Below, piece after piece: positions 8,912 to 16,236 of a stretch of DNA of 60,528 bases. Position numbers and translations under genes: made by a program. This DNA is from Opitutales bacterium (GTDB lineage Bacteria > Verrucomicrobiota > Verrucomicrobiia > Opitutales > JAJFLR01), in contig JAJFLR010000025.1 of the NCBI GenBank assembly GCA_021772565.1, positions 1 to 60,528 on the forward strand, in the 5' to 3' direction. Position 1 is the first letter of the stretch, and each line of letters begins with the position of its first letter. A model generated the notes under the pieces. That model was not told the origin of the DNA. It made no database searches and was given only the letters and a program-made list of their open reading frames with translations.

Positions 8912-10510
8912 ATGCCAAATAAGAATACATCATTACTAATCTCGTTCTCCTTAATATGTTTTTCATTTGTACTGGCATTTATTGAAACACCGTATCGTGC
9001 ACTATGGCCGAGTTTTACGGCTATAGTTATAGCATTAATGTCTCGTCGAGCCTTTGTCGGTCTGCTTTCCGGGGCAGCAGCAGGTGCAATTATCCTGTCA
9101 GGAGGAAATCCACTCAAAGCTTTTACTTCTTTGTTCTATGATCACCTGGTGAAAATGTTACAGAGTGAATGGAAAATAAGCGCAATTGTTTTTACACTAA
9201 TTCTTGGAGGGTTTGTTGCATTAATTGAAGAGGGTGGGGGCTTAAAATCATTTGCCCTAAAAATTTTAAATAGAGGCAAAGATTTAAAAAAACAGTTGCA
9301 GTGGTGCGTCTTGAGCATGGGGCTAATCTGTTTTTTTGATGGTTTGGCTAACAGTCTAATGGTTGGAAGATTATTCAGTTCTCTGGCAGACAAGTATGGA
9401 GTCTCAAGAGCCAAGCTGGCATATATAGTAGATTCTACCAGTTCGTCTGTTGCTTGTCTTGCATTTATCTCAACATGGATCGCCTACCAGTTATCAATGA
9501 TTATTGAAGGATTTGAGAGAGCAGGAATGTCGACAAAGCCTTACATATTATTTTTTCAATCTATTCCGTACAATTTTTATTGTTGGTTTACGATTATATT
9601 ACTACCGGTTATGATCATTAAAAATTTCAATCCTGGACCGATGAAGGAATTAGAAGATGCAGCAGGGGATGGGCTCGATTTAAGTATCACAAATAAATCA
9701 GATGAGATTGAAAATAAAAAAAATATTATCCCGGCTGTTATACCGGTTATTGTATTAATCGTTACTTTATTTATTGGACTTTATTTAGATGGTGCAGAAA
9801 CTATTTTTCCAATAACAGTTAAGGGATTAGCTGAAGCATTTGGAAATTCTAACGCAGCCATAGTATTGATTTATGCAAGTATTGTTGCAGCACTTGTCGC
9901 ATTTATTCTGTATCCTCGTAGCAAGGGAGGTCATACGCCGAGTAATATTTTTGAGCATGGGACAAAAAGTTTTTTCACTCCCATTCTAATTCTCATAGCA
10001 GCCTGGATGTTGAGCAGTACTCTTGGTGAACTAAAAGCCGGCGAAGTCTTGTCAGGATTACTCGCTGAAAGACTGCCACTCTGGTTACTACCGACTTTAG
10101 TATTTCTAATTGGATCACTGATTTCATTTTCTACAGGAACATCTTGGGGGACAATGGGAATACTGATGCCACTAACAATTCCTGTTGTATTTAATTTAAC
10201 AGGAGATTCCACAGTTGAAACGCAGCAACTGATTCTAGCTGCATGTGTTGGAGCAGTATTTAGTGGTGCGGTATTTGGAGATCATTGTTCGCCGATAAGT
10301 GATACAACAATTGTTTCATCGATCTCTTGTCAAATTGAGCCACATGATCATGTTCGCACACAAATGCCCTATGCACTGATCGCAGCAATCATTGCAGTTG
10401 TATTTGGCTTTATCCCAGTGGGATTGGGATTGCCGGTTTGGATATCTCTATTAGGGGGTTTAGTTACGCTATGGTTTATCCCCAATCTTTTTAGTCTGAT
10501 AAAGAAATAA
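8912..10510 (+). CDS. NhaC-type Na+/H+ antiporter
   Basis: 532 residues with about 11-12 hydrophobic helices. Diagnostic segments are GTSWGTMGILMPLTIPVV and FSGAVFGDHCSPISDTTIVSS, the ion-site region of NhaC-family secondary transporters; FFDGLANSLMVGRLFS and YIVDSTSSSVACLAFISTW earlier in the protein also fit. It should exchange external protons or another ion for Na+ or a small organic solute. It is a monocistronic gene 118 bp after the FMN protein. Its first ~120 bp occur as a decayed copy at 999-1118. Confidence 0.9.
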   Translation: MPNKNTSLLISFSLICFSFVLAFIETPYRALWPSFTAIVIALMSRRAFVGLLSGAAAGAIILSGGNPLKAFTSLFYDHLVKMLQSEWKISAIVFTLILGGFVALIEEGGGLKSFALKILNRGKDLKKQLQWCVLSMGLICFFDGLANSLMVGRLFSSLADKYGVSRAKLAYIVDSTSSSVACLAFISTWIAYQLSMIIEGFERAGMSTKPYILFFQSIPYNFYCWFTIILLPVMIIKNFNPGPMKELEDAAGDGLDLSITNKSDEIENKKNIIPAVIPVIVLIVTLFIGLYLDGAETIFPITVKGLAEAFGNSNAAIVLIYASIVAALVAFILYPRSKGGHTPSNIFEHGTKSFFTPILILIAAWMLSSTLGELKAGEVLSGLLAERLPLWLLPTLVFLIGSLISFSTGTSWGTMGILMPLTIPVVFNLTGDSTVETQQLILAACVGAVFSGAVFGDHCSPISDTTIVSSISCQIEPHDHVRTQMPYALIAAIIAVVFGFIPVGLGLPVWISLLGGLVTLWFIPNLFSLIKK

Positions 10511-10525
10511 ATAATAACCGTAATT

Positions 10526-10797
10526 GCAATGTAGGGCTCTCGCGTTCGATTGAGTGCACACCGAAGTCTCGCTCGATACCAACTAATGGCATATACAGCA
10601 GGACAACACTATTGTCATTGCGAGAAGCGAAGCGTCGAAGCAATCCAGATGGTGGAATTCAGATGGATTGCCGCACCATCTTATTGATGGCTCGCAATGA
10701 CAAAAGGGGTAAGACATTTACGCTAATTTACTTAAGCAAACTCGCTTTTACTTTTATTTCAACAGCCTCAATGCGAAGGCCTTACAATTCATAGAAT
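10526..10797. repeat. composite palindromic repeat element (MITE-like), copy 1
   Basis: Downstream of the antiporter gene. The core 10612-10703 begins TTGTCATTGCGAG and ends CTCGCAATGACAA, with AGCAATCC and GGATTGC inside, so it folds on itself. It is flanked by GTAGGGCTCTCGCG on the left and TTTCAACAGCCTCAATGCG on the right, modules that recur near 15843-16082, 20526-20627 and 23845. No coding capacity; a non-autonomous mobile or REP-like element. Confidence 0.7.
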
Positions 10798-10801
10798 ATC
10801 T

Positions 10802-11836
10802 TTATCGGTAATCAAAAAGTAATTGTATAGATCTCAGCCCATTTTTTTCAAGCATGGGATCTTTACGAGAAAAATTAAATGTTTCACAACATTCCAATAT
10901 ATTTTTCGTGATTTGATCAGTTTTTAAGAAAAAATAATTTCCCACTTTATTGTTTTTATATTTTGAATCGGTTAATGGAATCCATTTTTTAGGAATTCCA
11001 CTAGCAGTAAATTCTATATCCCATCCATAAAGTAATTTATCATTTGAGTTAGGGTACATAACAATCGATGGATAACGTTTAACGAACCAGGGGATTGAAT
11101 TTGAAATAACTCGAAGCTTATAAGCTGTAGGTAAATTAAAAATATAGTTTTTTAAAGATTTCAATCCTGATGATTGATAGGCTCGATAAAACGCAATTGG
11201 GTCGATACCACTGAGATTGTAGCCATTATAATTACCATGAAAATTTTTATTATCAAATTTTTTCCACTGGTACCAACTATCAAAGTTGTTTGTGAGTCTG
11301 AAACCAATTTCGAAATGCAAATGCGCACGATATTTTGGGATACGGTAGCCGCTTGAGGATCTGCCCATCACACCAATTGTCTGACCGGCTTTGACTTTCT
11401 GACCAATTATTAAATTTGAAGATACAGATTTTAAGTGTGCATAAAGTGTGTAAAGCGCAGGTTTTAATGAAGTGTGTTCAATTACAATATATCGCCCATA
11501 ACTGCTTTTGCCGGCAATTTTGCTTATGTGTGAAATTTCCCCATCCATAGCAGCAACAATATTGTCAAGTGCTTCTCCTCGTCTATCTCGTCTTACTGCT
11601 TTAATATCGATACCTTCGTGAAACTGATTGCCATTAGACCTGACACATCCATAGAGCCCGGATTCAATTTTGCCGGAACCAGCTGGTTGAATATAAGAAT
11701 TATATTGTATGCCGGGGAATGATTTGTGCCCGGAAGTGGGCCAAACGAGTTTGAAACTTCCGGCCAAATTACTATTCAGCAGCAAAAATAATAATACCTT
11801 TCCAATGTTACAAATAATAGTGGATTTGTGCAGCAT
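10802..11836 (-). CDS. exported M23-family metallopeptidase (LytM type)
   Basis: 344 residues with an N-terminal hydrophobic signal (about 9-26). The peptidase domain (about 65-180) shows the zinc ligands: H73 and D77 in QFHEGIDIK, and H172/H174 in AHLHFEIGF, with TLYAHLKSV (H134) between them. This is the HxxxD...HxH signature of LytM/lysostaphin-like endopeptidases, which cut peptide cross-links of murein, or act as scaffolds when ligands are missing; here they are present. The C-terminal ~150 residues are a less typical extension that may be an Ig-like or substrate domain. The gene is isolated, between repeat elements. Confidence 0.85.
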   Translation of the reverse strand: MLHKSTIICNIGKVLLFLLLNSNLAGSFKLVWPTSGHKSFPGIQYNSYIQPAGSGKIESGLYGCVRSNGNQFHEGIDIKAVRRDRRGEALDNIVAAMDGEISHISKIAGKSSYGRYIVIEHTSLKPALYTLYAHLKSVSSNLIIGQKVKAGQTIGVMGRSSSGYRIPKYRAHLHFEIGFRLTNNFDSWYQWKKFDNKNFHGNYNGYNLSGIDPIAFYRAYQSSGLKSLKNYIFNLPTAYKLRVISNSIPWFVKRYPSIVMYPNSNDKLLYGWDIEFTASGIPKKWIPLTDSKYKNNKVGNYFFLKTDQITKNILECCETFNFSRKDPMLEKNGLRSIQLLFDYR

Positions 11837-11997
11837 ATTATTTAAAAATCAACCGATGCAGCCAGAACCAATAGGTTTAGATAATTGAAGATACTTCTCA
11901 TTCTATCAATCATTGTAATATTTAAAGTCTAACTTTATAGTTCGCACGAAGACGCAGTTTAATTTCCATATAAATTATTTATTCTTTCAATTATCGT

Positions 11998-12197
11998 AAC
12001 TACTCAGCACGACACCAAAATAGAAATGTTTTTCCGTATCGGTATCAGTTCACCAAGCCGTAGCCTATTGGCAAAGGCTGGTGAAACGGCTATCGGAATC
12101 GCTGTCGGGAAATCCGATACCGATTCCGATAGCCGCGTGGGTTCACTCTGCTGATACCGAAAAGGATGTTTTAATCTTTTATACATGCTGAGTAGTT
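11998..12197. repeat. MITE-like element with perfect 12-bp terminal inverted repeats
   Basis: AACTACTCAGCA at 11998-12009 is the exact reverse complement of 12186-12197. Inside, 12036-12163 forms a second long imperfect palindrome, with GGCTATCGGAATCG answered by CGATTCCGATAGCC and outer GTATCGGTATCAG answered by CTGATACCGA. About 200 bp, no transposase. The right end overlaps the 3' end of the DUF5615 gene. Confidence 0.7.
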
Positions 12198-12560
12198 GCA
12201 AATATTCTCAAAATTCAAAAATTGTAGGGCTTGACCTTGGTCAATGCCTGGCTGCGACGTTAGAGAATAATATAGCATCTGCCATAATAATCGTTTTAAG
12301 GTCTCAATTTTATTCTTGGATATTTCATCTTCGAGGCGTAGGTATACAACCCCTTTGTGTGGACGTTTCTCTTTGAAAACCATTTCTCCGAAATCTTTAT
12401 CATTCGTTATTAAAATCCAGTTCTCATCGAAAGCTTTTTTTAGTATGTCATCATCATTCATCCCGCGGCTTTCATCGTAAACTGAATAAACATCATGTTT
12501 TTGTTCACGAAGCCAACGAGCAACTGAATGGCCCGTGCATTCATCAACGATGGACCTCAT
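12171..12560 (-). CDS. DUF5615 PIN-like protein (toxin-like), C-terminus replaced by repeat DNA
   Basis: 129 residues. The N-terminal ~95 match the DUF5615/Mut7-C-like PIN fold: acidic VDECTGHSVARWLR at the start, DIILKKAFDENWILITNDKDFGE-like core (here DDDILKKAF and ILITNDKDFG) and PHKGVVYLRL. Such proteins pair with DUF433 antitoxins, and here the DUF433 gene ends directly before this ATG. The last ~35 residues (from about SQPGIDQGQALQF) come from a 58-bp dispersed repeat also present at 13400-13457 and from the MITE end, so the native C-terminus is probably lost. Nuclease activity is plausible but unproven. Confidence 0.75.
   Translation of the reverse strand: MRSIVDECTGHSVARWLREQKHDVYSVYDESRGMNDDDILKKAFDENWILITNDKDFGEMVFKEKRPHKGVVYLRLEDEISKNKIETLKRLLWQMLYYSLTSQPGIDQGQALQFLNFENICNYSACIKD
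12200..12257. repeat. 58-bp dispersed repeat, copy A (inside the DUF5615 gene)
   Basis: Nearly identical (one mismatch seen) to 13400-13457, exactly 1200 bp away. In the minus-strand frame it reads GIDQGQALQFLNFENI. It forms the tail of the DUF5615 protein. Confidence 0.85.
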
Positions 12561-12809
12561 CTATATTTTTCCAACCGCCATTGGCATGACAATTGTTTCC
12601 TCTAATGATTTTCTTGCAAATAATATACAGGCATGAATATCTTCAATCGTTAAGCCATTATATTCTTTGAGAATTTCTTCAACAGTATCTCCATGGGCCA
12701 TCAAATTTAGAATATATTCTACAGTTAACCTTGTTCCCTTTACGACAGGTTTTCCAACCATAATTTTTGGATTAGAAGTGATTCGTTGAAATAGTTGGTC
12801 TTCGTTCAT
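12561..12809 (-). CDS. DUF433 antitoxin-like protein
   Basis: 82 residues, the usual length for DUF433 proteins. The family pattern is clear: ITSNPKIMVGKPVVKGTRLTV, then ILNLMAHGDTVEEILKEYNGLTIEDIHACILFA, a short winged HTH-like fold. It abuts the DUF5615 gene (stop directly before the next ATG), the standard order antitoxin then PIN-like toxin. It is expected to bind and neutralise the partner and to repress the operon. Confidence 0.85.
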   Translation of the reverse strand: MNEDQLFQRITSNPKIMVGKPVVKGTRLTVEYILNLMAHGDTVEEILKEYNGLTIEDIHACILFARKSLEETIVMPMAVGKI

Positions 12810-12968
12810 GCTTTTGCTCTCTTATGCACTTTCTGCTAGATATGAAGCTTTAAAGCCTTACATTAAACGCTTTCATGTCAAGCGAAGAATCGGAAATCTG
12901 CATGAACAAAAAGCAGCGAAATGCCAGGGGTTTAAAAAATTTTGTTACTTTTGAAAGTTTCGATTCAA

Positions 12969-13040
12969 TTATTCTTTTGCTCGAGTTTTATTTCCTGGGC
13001 GACGGCGATAGGATACCAATCCGAGAGTGCCGGGGCCGAA
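12969..13040 (-). pseudogene. remnant of the tail of a PEP-CTERM gene
   Basis: In one minus-strand frame the DNA reads GTLGLVSYRRRPGNKTRAKE and then TAA, matching the end GALGLAYYRRRPGNKTRAKE of the intact gene at 14361. The similarity continues about 25 bp past both stop codons to a shared GTTAC (12944 and 14336). Upstream of the tail the PEP motif and the rest of the protein are gone. Confidence 0.8.
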
Positions 13041-13080
13041 AAGTTTGATTACGGATGCATGACCCTACGCATCCGTCGAT

Positions 13081-13140
13081 GTTGCAAAGATATACGGTTA
13101 GGCCTTTTCGCGGACGACTGGGGACAGTCGTCCCTGCTAC
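13081..13140. repeat. structured repeat with GGGGAC loop, copy 1
   Basis: Matches 15342-15401 in its flanks (GCAAAGATATACG, TTAGGCCTTTTCGCGGA). The centre is an 8-bp perfect stem, GGACGACT (13112-13119) with AGTCGTCC (13126-13133), around GGGGAC. The stem differs from the other copy but stays paired. Confidence 0.75.
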
Positions 13141-13264
13141 CAAATTCATCCGTCGTTACGGCAAAATCAAACGTCATGGTATTTTCGTGGAGGTGCTTTC
13201 GATAGTGATCGGAAATGCATCCGTATGTTGGATGCAAAAATTGCTTCGATGTGAAATCGTTTTC

Positions 13265-13286
13265 GGAGACTTGGGGACAAACCTCC
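13265..13286. repeat. GGGGAC-loop hairpin, degenerate copy
   Basis: GGAGACTT, GGGGAC loop, AAACCTCC; six of eight positions pair. Followed by CTACCT, as in the other two copies. Confidence 0.55.
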
Positions 13287-13320
13287 CTACCTAAATAAAC
13301 CAACGCATTTTTTAATTCGA

Positions 13321-13385
13321 TTCCAGCCAAGCAGAAAGTTTGATAAAAACGATTTAGATGTGCCGACAGTTGGCTTGAATCCTGA
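13321..13385. repeat. 65-bp repeat shared with 15526-15590
   Basis: Both copies run from TTCCAGCC through ACGATTTAGATGTGCCGACA to GAATCCTGA with only a few differences. The second copy leads straight into the CTGAATC tandem array. Confidence 0.8.
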
Positions 13386-13399
13386 GTTTATGTTCACGG

Positions 13400-13457
13400 A
13401 AATATTCTCAAAATTCAAAAATTGTAGGGCTTGACCTTGGTCAATGCCTAGCTGCGA
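13400..13457. repeat. 58-bp dispersed repeat, copy B
   Basis: Second copy of the repeat that forms the tail of the DUF5615 gene (12200-12257); here it is in non-coding DNA. Confidence 0.85.
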
Positions 13458-13489
13458 CTCCGCAAGCGGAGGCACGTTATTTTTGATAT

Positions 13490-13623
13490 ACAATCGCAAG
13501 TTTAAATCCCGATTTATCTCTTTCGTTGTCGTTGTCGTGATCGTATCGAGAATCAACGATTACGATCACGACAACGACAACCGCTTCGCTGACAACGAAA
13601 TATCGGGAATTGAATCTGCGATT
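13490..13623. repeat. long palindromic element with perfect 21-bp inner arms
   Basis: The inner arms 13525-13545 and 13561-13581 are exact reverse complements (core GTTGTCGTGATCG), around a 15-base loop. Outer parts also pair: AATCGCA at the left end with TGCGATT at the right, and CCCGAT with ATCGGG. A related element in the opposite orientation lies at about 57460-57590. No coding role. Confidence 0.8.
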
Positions 13624-13755
13624 TAATACTGCCTCTCAGACTCGATACTACTGATGTCTGCAACTATTCGGAGGTGGACTTCCCTATTACCATCGGCACC
13701 CTAACTCTCAAGAATACCACTGTGAACTCTTACGTTACTTAATTAAAATGTCGGC

Positions 13756-14343
13756 TTACTCTTGCGTTACTTTAACACGAGCAAAGATTTTTTCAGTACC
13801 TGCTGGCACGACTATTTCAACGGTGACGGTTTCGGCGTCTGAGTCAATAGGCACAATGGCTTCAGACATTGGCGTTTGTCTTGTCCAGTTATTAGGATTG
13901 CTCAGATCATTTGAAGTTTCGTAGATGGTAGTTATGCCGCTTACCCCTATAGCACGTCGATGCGTTATCTTCAACATATTGCCTTCCCGCGTGGCTCGGG
14001 GAAGAGCAGAGAGTTTTCCCGATGATGGCGCCGTCAAACCTAATGCGAATTCAAGCAGATTTTGAACACCGTTATTATTAGGGTCATCGATTGCCCCCCT
14101 CAACCCAGTATCTGATATGTTAGTTTGTGCCCAGTTATCAAAATTGAGAAGAGTGTTAAATGTTGGATTATAAATCACAGTATATTCAAAACCGTTAGAA
14201 GTTTTATAACTTAAATGGAGAGATGAAACATCATTCCAGTTAAGATTTTCATTGCTTAGAAATAAGCTAACAATTGTTCCTGGTAAATCAAAGTTACTAT
14301 ATAATTGATTAGAGTTGCTATCTAAAATGCTGATAGTTACTTT
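13756..14343 (-). pseudogene. 3' remnant of a large surface-protein gene (Verrucomicrobia-type C-terminal domain)
   Basis: From a GTG at 14178 there is a 140-residue frame ending KIFARVKVTQE, but the same frame is open further upstream to about 14343 (VTISILDSNSNQLYSNFDLP...) with no good start. It contains LLNFDNWAQTNI, DDPNNNGVQNLLEFALGL and ITTIYETSNDLSNPNNWTRQ, the layout of the C-terminal domain that also ends the FG-GAP protein at 24058 (DPDGDGRANLLEFAVGS...). At 14336 it meets the 3' flank of the PEP-CTERM gene. It therefore looks like the severed end of a larger gene, although translation from the GTG is possible. Confidence 0.65.
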
Positions 14344-14360
14344 TGAAAGTTTCGATTCAA

Positions 14361-15101
14361 TTATTCTTTGGCACGAGTTTTATTTCCGGGACGACGGCGG
14401 TAATAGGCGAGGCCGAGAGCACCGAGTCCGAGGACTGCGGCGTATTCGGAAGGTTCAGGGATAGCAGCAATAGTTATCGATGTGCCAGGTTCGTCATCAA
14501 AGAATCCGGTTCCTAGGAAAGTTAGGGTTTTAGTTGCTGCAACCCACGAGACATTAATATAGCCAAATTCACCATCTCCGTTCTTAAATCCAATGGCGCC
14601 ATTAGGGCGATCGACAGTCCAAGAACCAAGGTTTTGCTCAGGAGTATAGGAAGCCAGGTAACCGGAACGACGGAACGAATTTGACGAAGACACAATAGAG
14701 AGTGGCGCGAAATAATGCAGCGGAGGAGATTGAGCGAATATTCCATAATCGTAAGCCATGGTGAGTGTTGAAAAGGAGCCAAATCCTTGAAAGATAACAC
14801 GACTACCGTTGGTACCGGAGGTAAGAACGCGAAGGGTATCATTAGGGTCGCTTGATTGGTCTATCGGAAGAAGTACATTTGTTCCGAGGCTACCAGTACC
14901 GTAACCGTTCACGGTGGCCCCATTCGTCAGACTACCTACGTCAAGTGCCGTAATACTAGCCGAGCATATTGCTGTTTGTCCCAAGACACCTGTCACCACT
15001 GCCAGGCTTTGTGATACCTGCGAATATTTCTGCAATCTGTTCATTATCGGTTTCCGATTTTTTGATACTTTTTTGTTATTTCTATTTTTACTTTTATTCA
15101 T
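14361..15101 (-). CDS. PEP-CTERM sorting-domain protein
   Basis: 246 residues. The N-terminus is very lysine-rich, then a hydrophobic export segment (SLAVVTGVLGQTAICSASI, about 33-51). The mature part is a beta-rich ~160-residue domain (VNGYGTGSLGTNVLL...FGYINVSW). The C-terminus has IPEPSEYAAVLGLGALGLAYYRRRP followed by a basic tail: PEP motif, membrane helix and Arg cluster read by exosortase-type sorting enzymes. M20 is an alternative start; a ribosome site (AGAAAGG) precedes M1. No exosortase gene lies in this window. Its 3' end is duplicated as a remnant at 12969-13040. Confidence 0.85.
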   Translation of the reverse strand: MNKSKNRNNKKVSKNRKPIMNRLQKYSQVSQSLAVVTGVLGQTAICSASITALDVGSLTNGATVNGYGTGSLGTNVLLPIDQSSDPNDTLRVLTSGTNGSRVIFQGFGSFSTLTMAYDYGIFAQSPPLHYFAPLSIVSSSNSFRRSGYLASYTPEQNLGSWTVDRPNGAIGFKNGDGEFGYINVSWVAATKTLTFLGTGFFDDEPGTSITIAAIPEPSEYAAVLGLGALGLAYYRRRPGNKTRAKE

Positions 15102-15180
15102 TTATTACCTTTCTATTTATTTGGTTATTGATAAGTGCCTTCTGCAACCGTGCAGAGAGCCGAATTGAAAAATTTATTTT

Positions 15181-15274
15181 AGGTGGAACGCGTTATCCCT
15201 AACGCGTTTGGCTTTTGACGTTTGAATAGGCTTTTCGCACGATAATAACGCGTTGAGGACAACGCGTTCCACCT
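15181..15274. repeat. inverted repeat with perfect 14-bp ends
   Basis: AGGTGGAACGCGTT at 15181-15194 is exactly mirrored at 15261-15274. A partial further copy of the end begins near 15409. Confidence 0.75.
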
Positions 15275-15341
15275 GTTTAATAGCGTAGCGAGTCTCAATG
15301 GTGTTTGGCCGATTATTCAGATTGATATCGAATCGAGAGCA

Positions 15342-15401
15342 GTAGCAAAGATATACGATTAGGCCTTTTCGCGGAGGCATAGGGACATGCCTCCCTACCA
15401 T
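15342..15401. repeat. structured repeat with AGGGAC loop, copy 2
   Basis: Same flanks as 13081-13140. The stem here is GGAGGCAT (15373-15380) with ATGCCTCC (15387-15394) around AGGGAC. Compared with copy 1, five of the eight base pairs differ, yet pairing is perfect in both. Confidence 0.75.
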
Positions 15402-15580
15402 TGTCATCAAGGTGGAACGCATTATCCTTAATGTGTTTGGGTGACTAACTGAAATCGTACGATAAGCGGTCCCGATTAAAAACTGGACCTTTCCACCAAG
15501 AGGAATTAACGCTTTTAAGCGGTAATTCCAGCCACGCAGAAAGCTTGACAAAAACGATTTAGATGTGCCGACAGTTGGCC

Positions 15581-15710
15581 TGAATCCTGAATCCTGAATC
15601 CTGAATCCTGAATCCTGAATCCTGAATCCTGAATCCTGAATCCTGAATCCTGAATCCTGAATCCTTGAATCCTTGAATCCTTGAATCCTTGAATCCTTGA
15701 ATCCTTGAAT
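15581..15710. repeat. tandem array: about 12 x CTGAATC then 6 x CTTGAATC
   Basis: Seven-base units (CTGAATC) run from about 15581 to 15661, then the unit gains a T and becomes an eight-mer for six repeats, ending near 15710. It grows out of the GAATCCTGA end of the 65-bp repeat at 15526-15590; at the sister site (13385) only one unit is present. Confidence 0.9.
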
Positions 15711-15842
15711 TTATTTAATGCTATTAAAGAGGTCATTCTTAAAATAAAGAAATGTATAAGTTTGGTAAAGATGAGTCAATGTCAATAGAATTGGCAATAA
15801 ATAAAAAGATTTTGTAAAATTTTTTACCGAGTAACTTGAGGC

Positions 15843-16082
15843 ACTCCGCAAGTGGAGGCTGTTGAAAAACATCGTGTGTGGTAAATGCTACTATTTTGTC
15901 ATTGCGAGAAGTCCCGACAAGTCGGGAACGAAGCAATCCAGACCGTGGAATCTAGATGGATTGCCGCGCCATCGTGCCGATGGCTCGCAATGACAAAAGG
16001 GGTTGGCCAATTACAATAATACTCATAATCAATTACACTTAAATTTTCTTTTTTCAACAGCCTCCAAGCGGAGGCCCAACAA
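15843..16082. repeat. composite palindromic element (MITE-like), copy 2
   Basis: The ends mirror each other: GGAGGCTGTTGAAAAA near 15855 and TTTTTTCAACAGCCTCC near 16050-16068, with CTCCGCAAGTGGAG beyond. Inside sits the TTGTCATTGCGAG...CTCGCAATGACAA core at 15896-15996. It appears to be a complete copy of the element seen partially at 10526-10797. Confidence 0.7.
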
Positions 16083-16236
16083 TGAAATTCAGAAGAATAA
16101 TTGATATCCGGTGCCATGCTGAGTAGGTACCTTCCAACACAATTTTCGGCAAGTTCAAGCATGTTTTTGCATCAGGCTCACTTGCTTTGTTCCTGTAACA
16201 GCTTCTCAAGTTCAGGCCTTCTGATTTCAAGTTCTT

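Larger units (their letters stand above)
12810..13755. other. repeat and remnant zone without intact genes
   Basis: About 950 bp in which several reading frames are open by chance but all are made of repeats: a PEP-CTERM tail remnant (12969-13040), two GGGAC-loop hairpins (13112-13133, 13265-13286), a 65-bp repeat shared with 15526-15590 (13321-13385), the second 58-bp repeat (13400-13457) and a large palindrome (13490-13623). I call no protein here. Confidence 0.7.
15102..16236. other. repeat-filled intergenic region
   Basis: 1.1 kb without a credible gene. It contains an AGGTGGAACGCGTT inverted repeat, a GGGAC-loop hairpin repeat, the CTGAATC tandem array and a MITE-like element, listed separately. 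A frame at 15174-15551 is open but made entirely of repeat DNA, and the 73-codon frame over the tandem array is a repeat translation. Confidence 0.65.

Noticed and set aside
12004-12201. 65-codon minus-strand frame
   Set aside because: It lies entirely in the 11998-12197 palindromic element; the sequence is explained by the inverted repeats.
13049-13330. Overlapping frames on both strands of 80-93 codons
   Set aside because: Made of hairpin and dispersed repeats shared with 15342-15590; no conserved protein features.
15102-15180. Sigma-54 promoter before the PEP-CTERM gene
   Set aside because: CTGCACGGTTGCAG looked tempting, but GG and GC are not separated by the required 10 bp.
15174-15551. 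125-codon minus-strand frame
   Set aside because: Covers an inverted repeat and a structured repeat; the frame is open because the repeats are, not because of selection for protein.
15581-15710. CRISPR-like array
   Set aside because: Units of 7-8 bp with no spacers; a simple tandem repeat.
15515-15736. 73-codon frame encoding RIQDSGF repeats
   Set aside because: A direct translation of the CTGAATC tandem array; no start context or homologue type.
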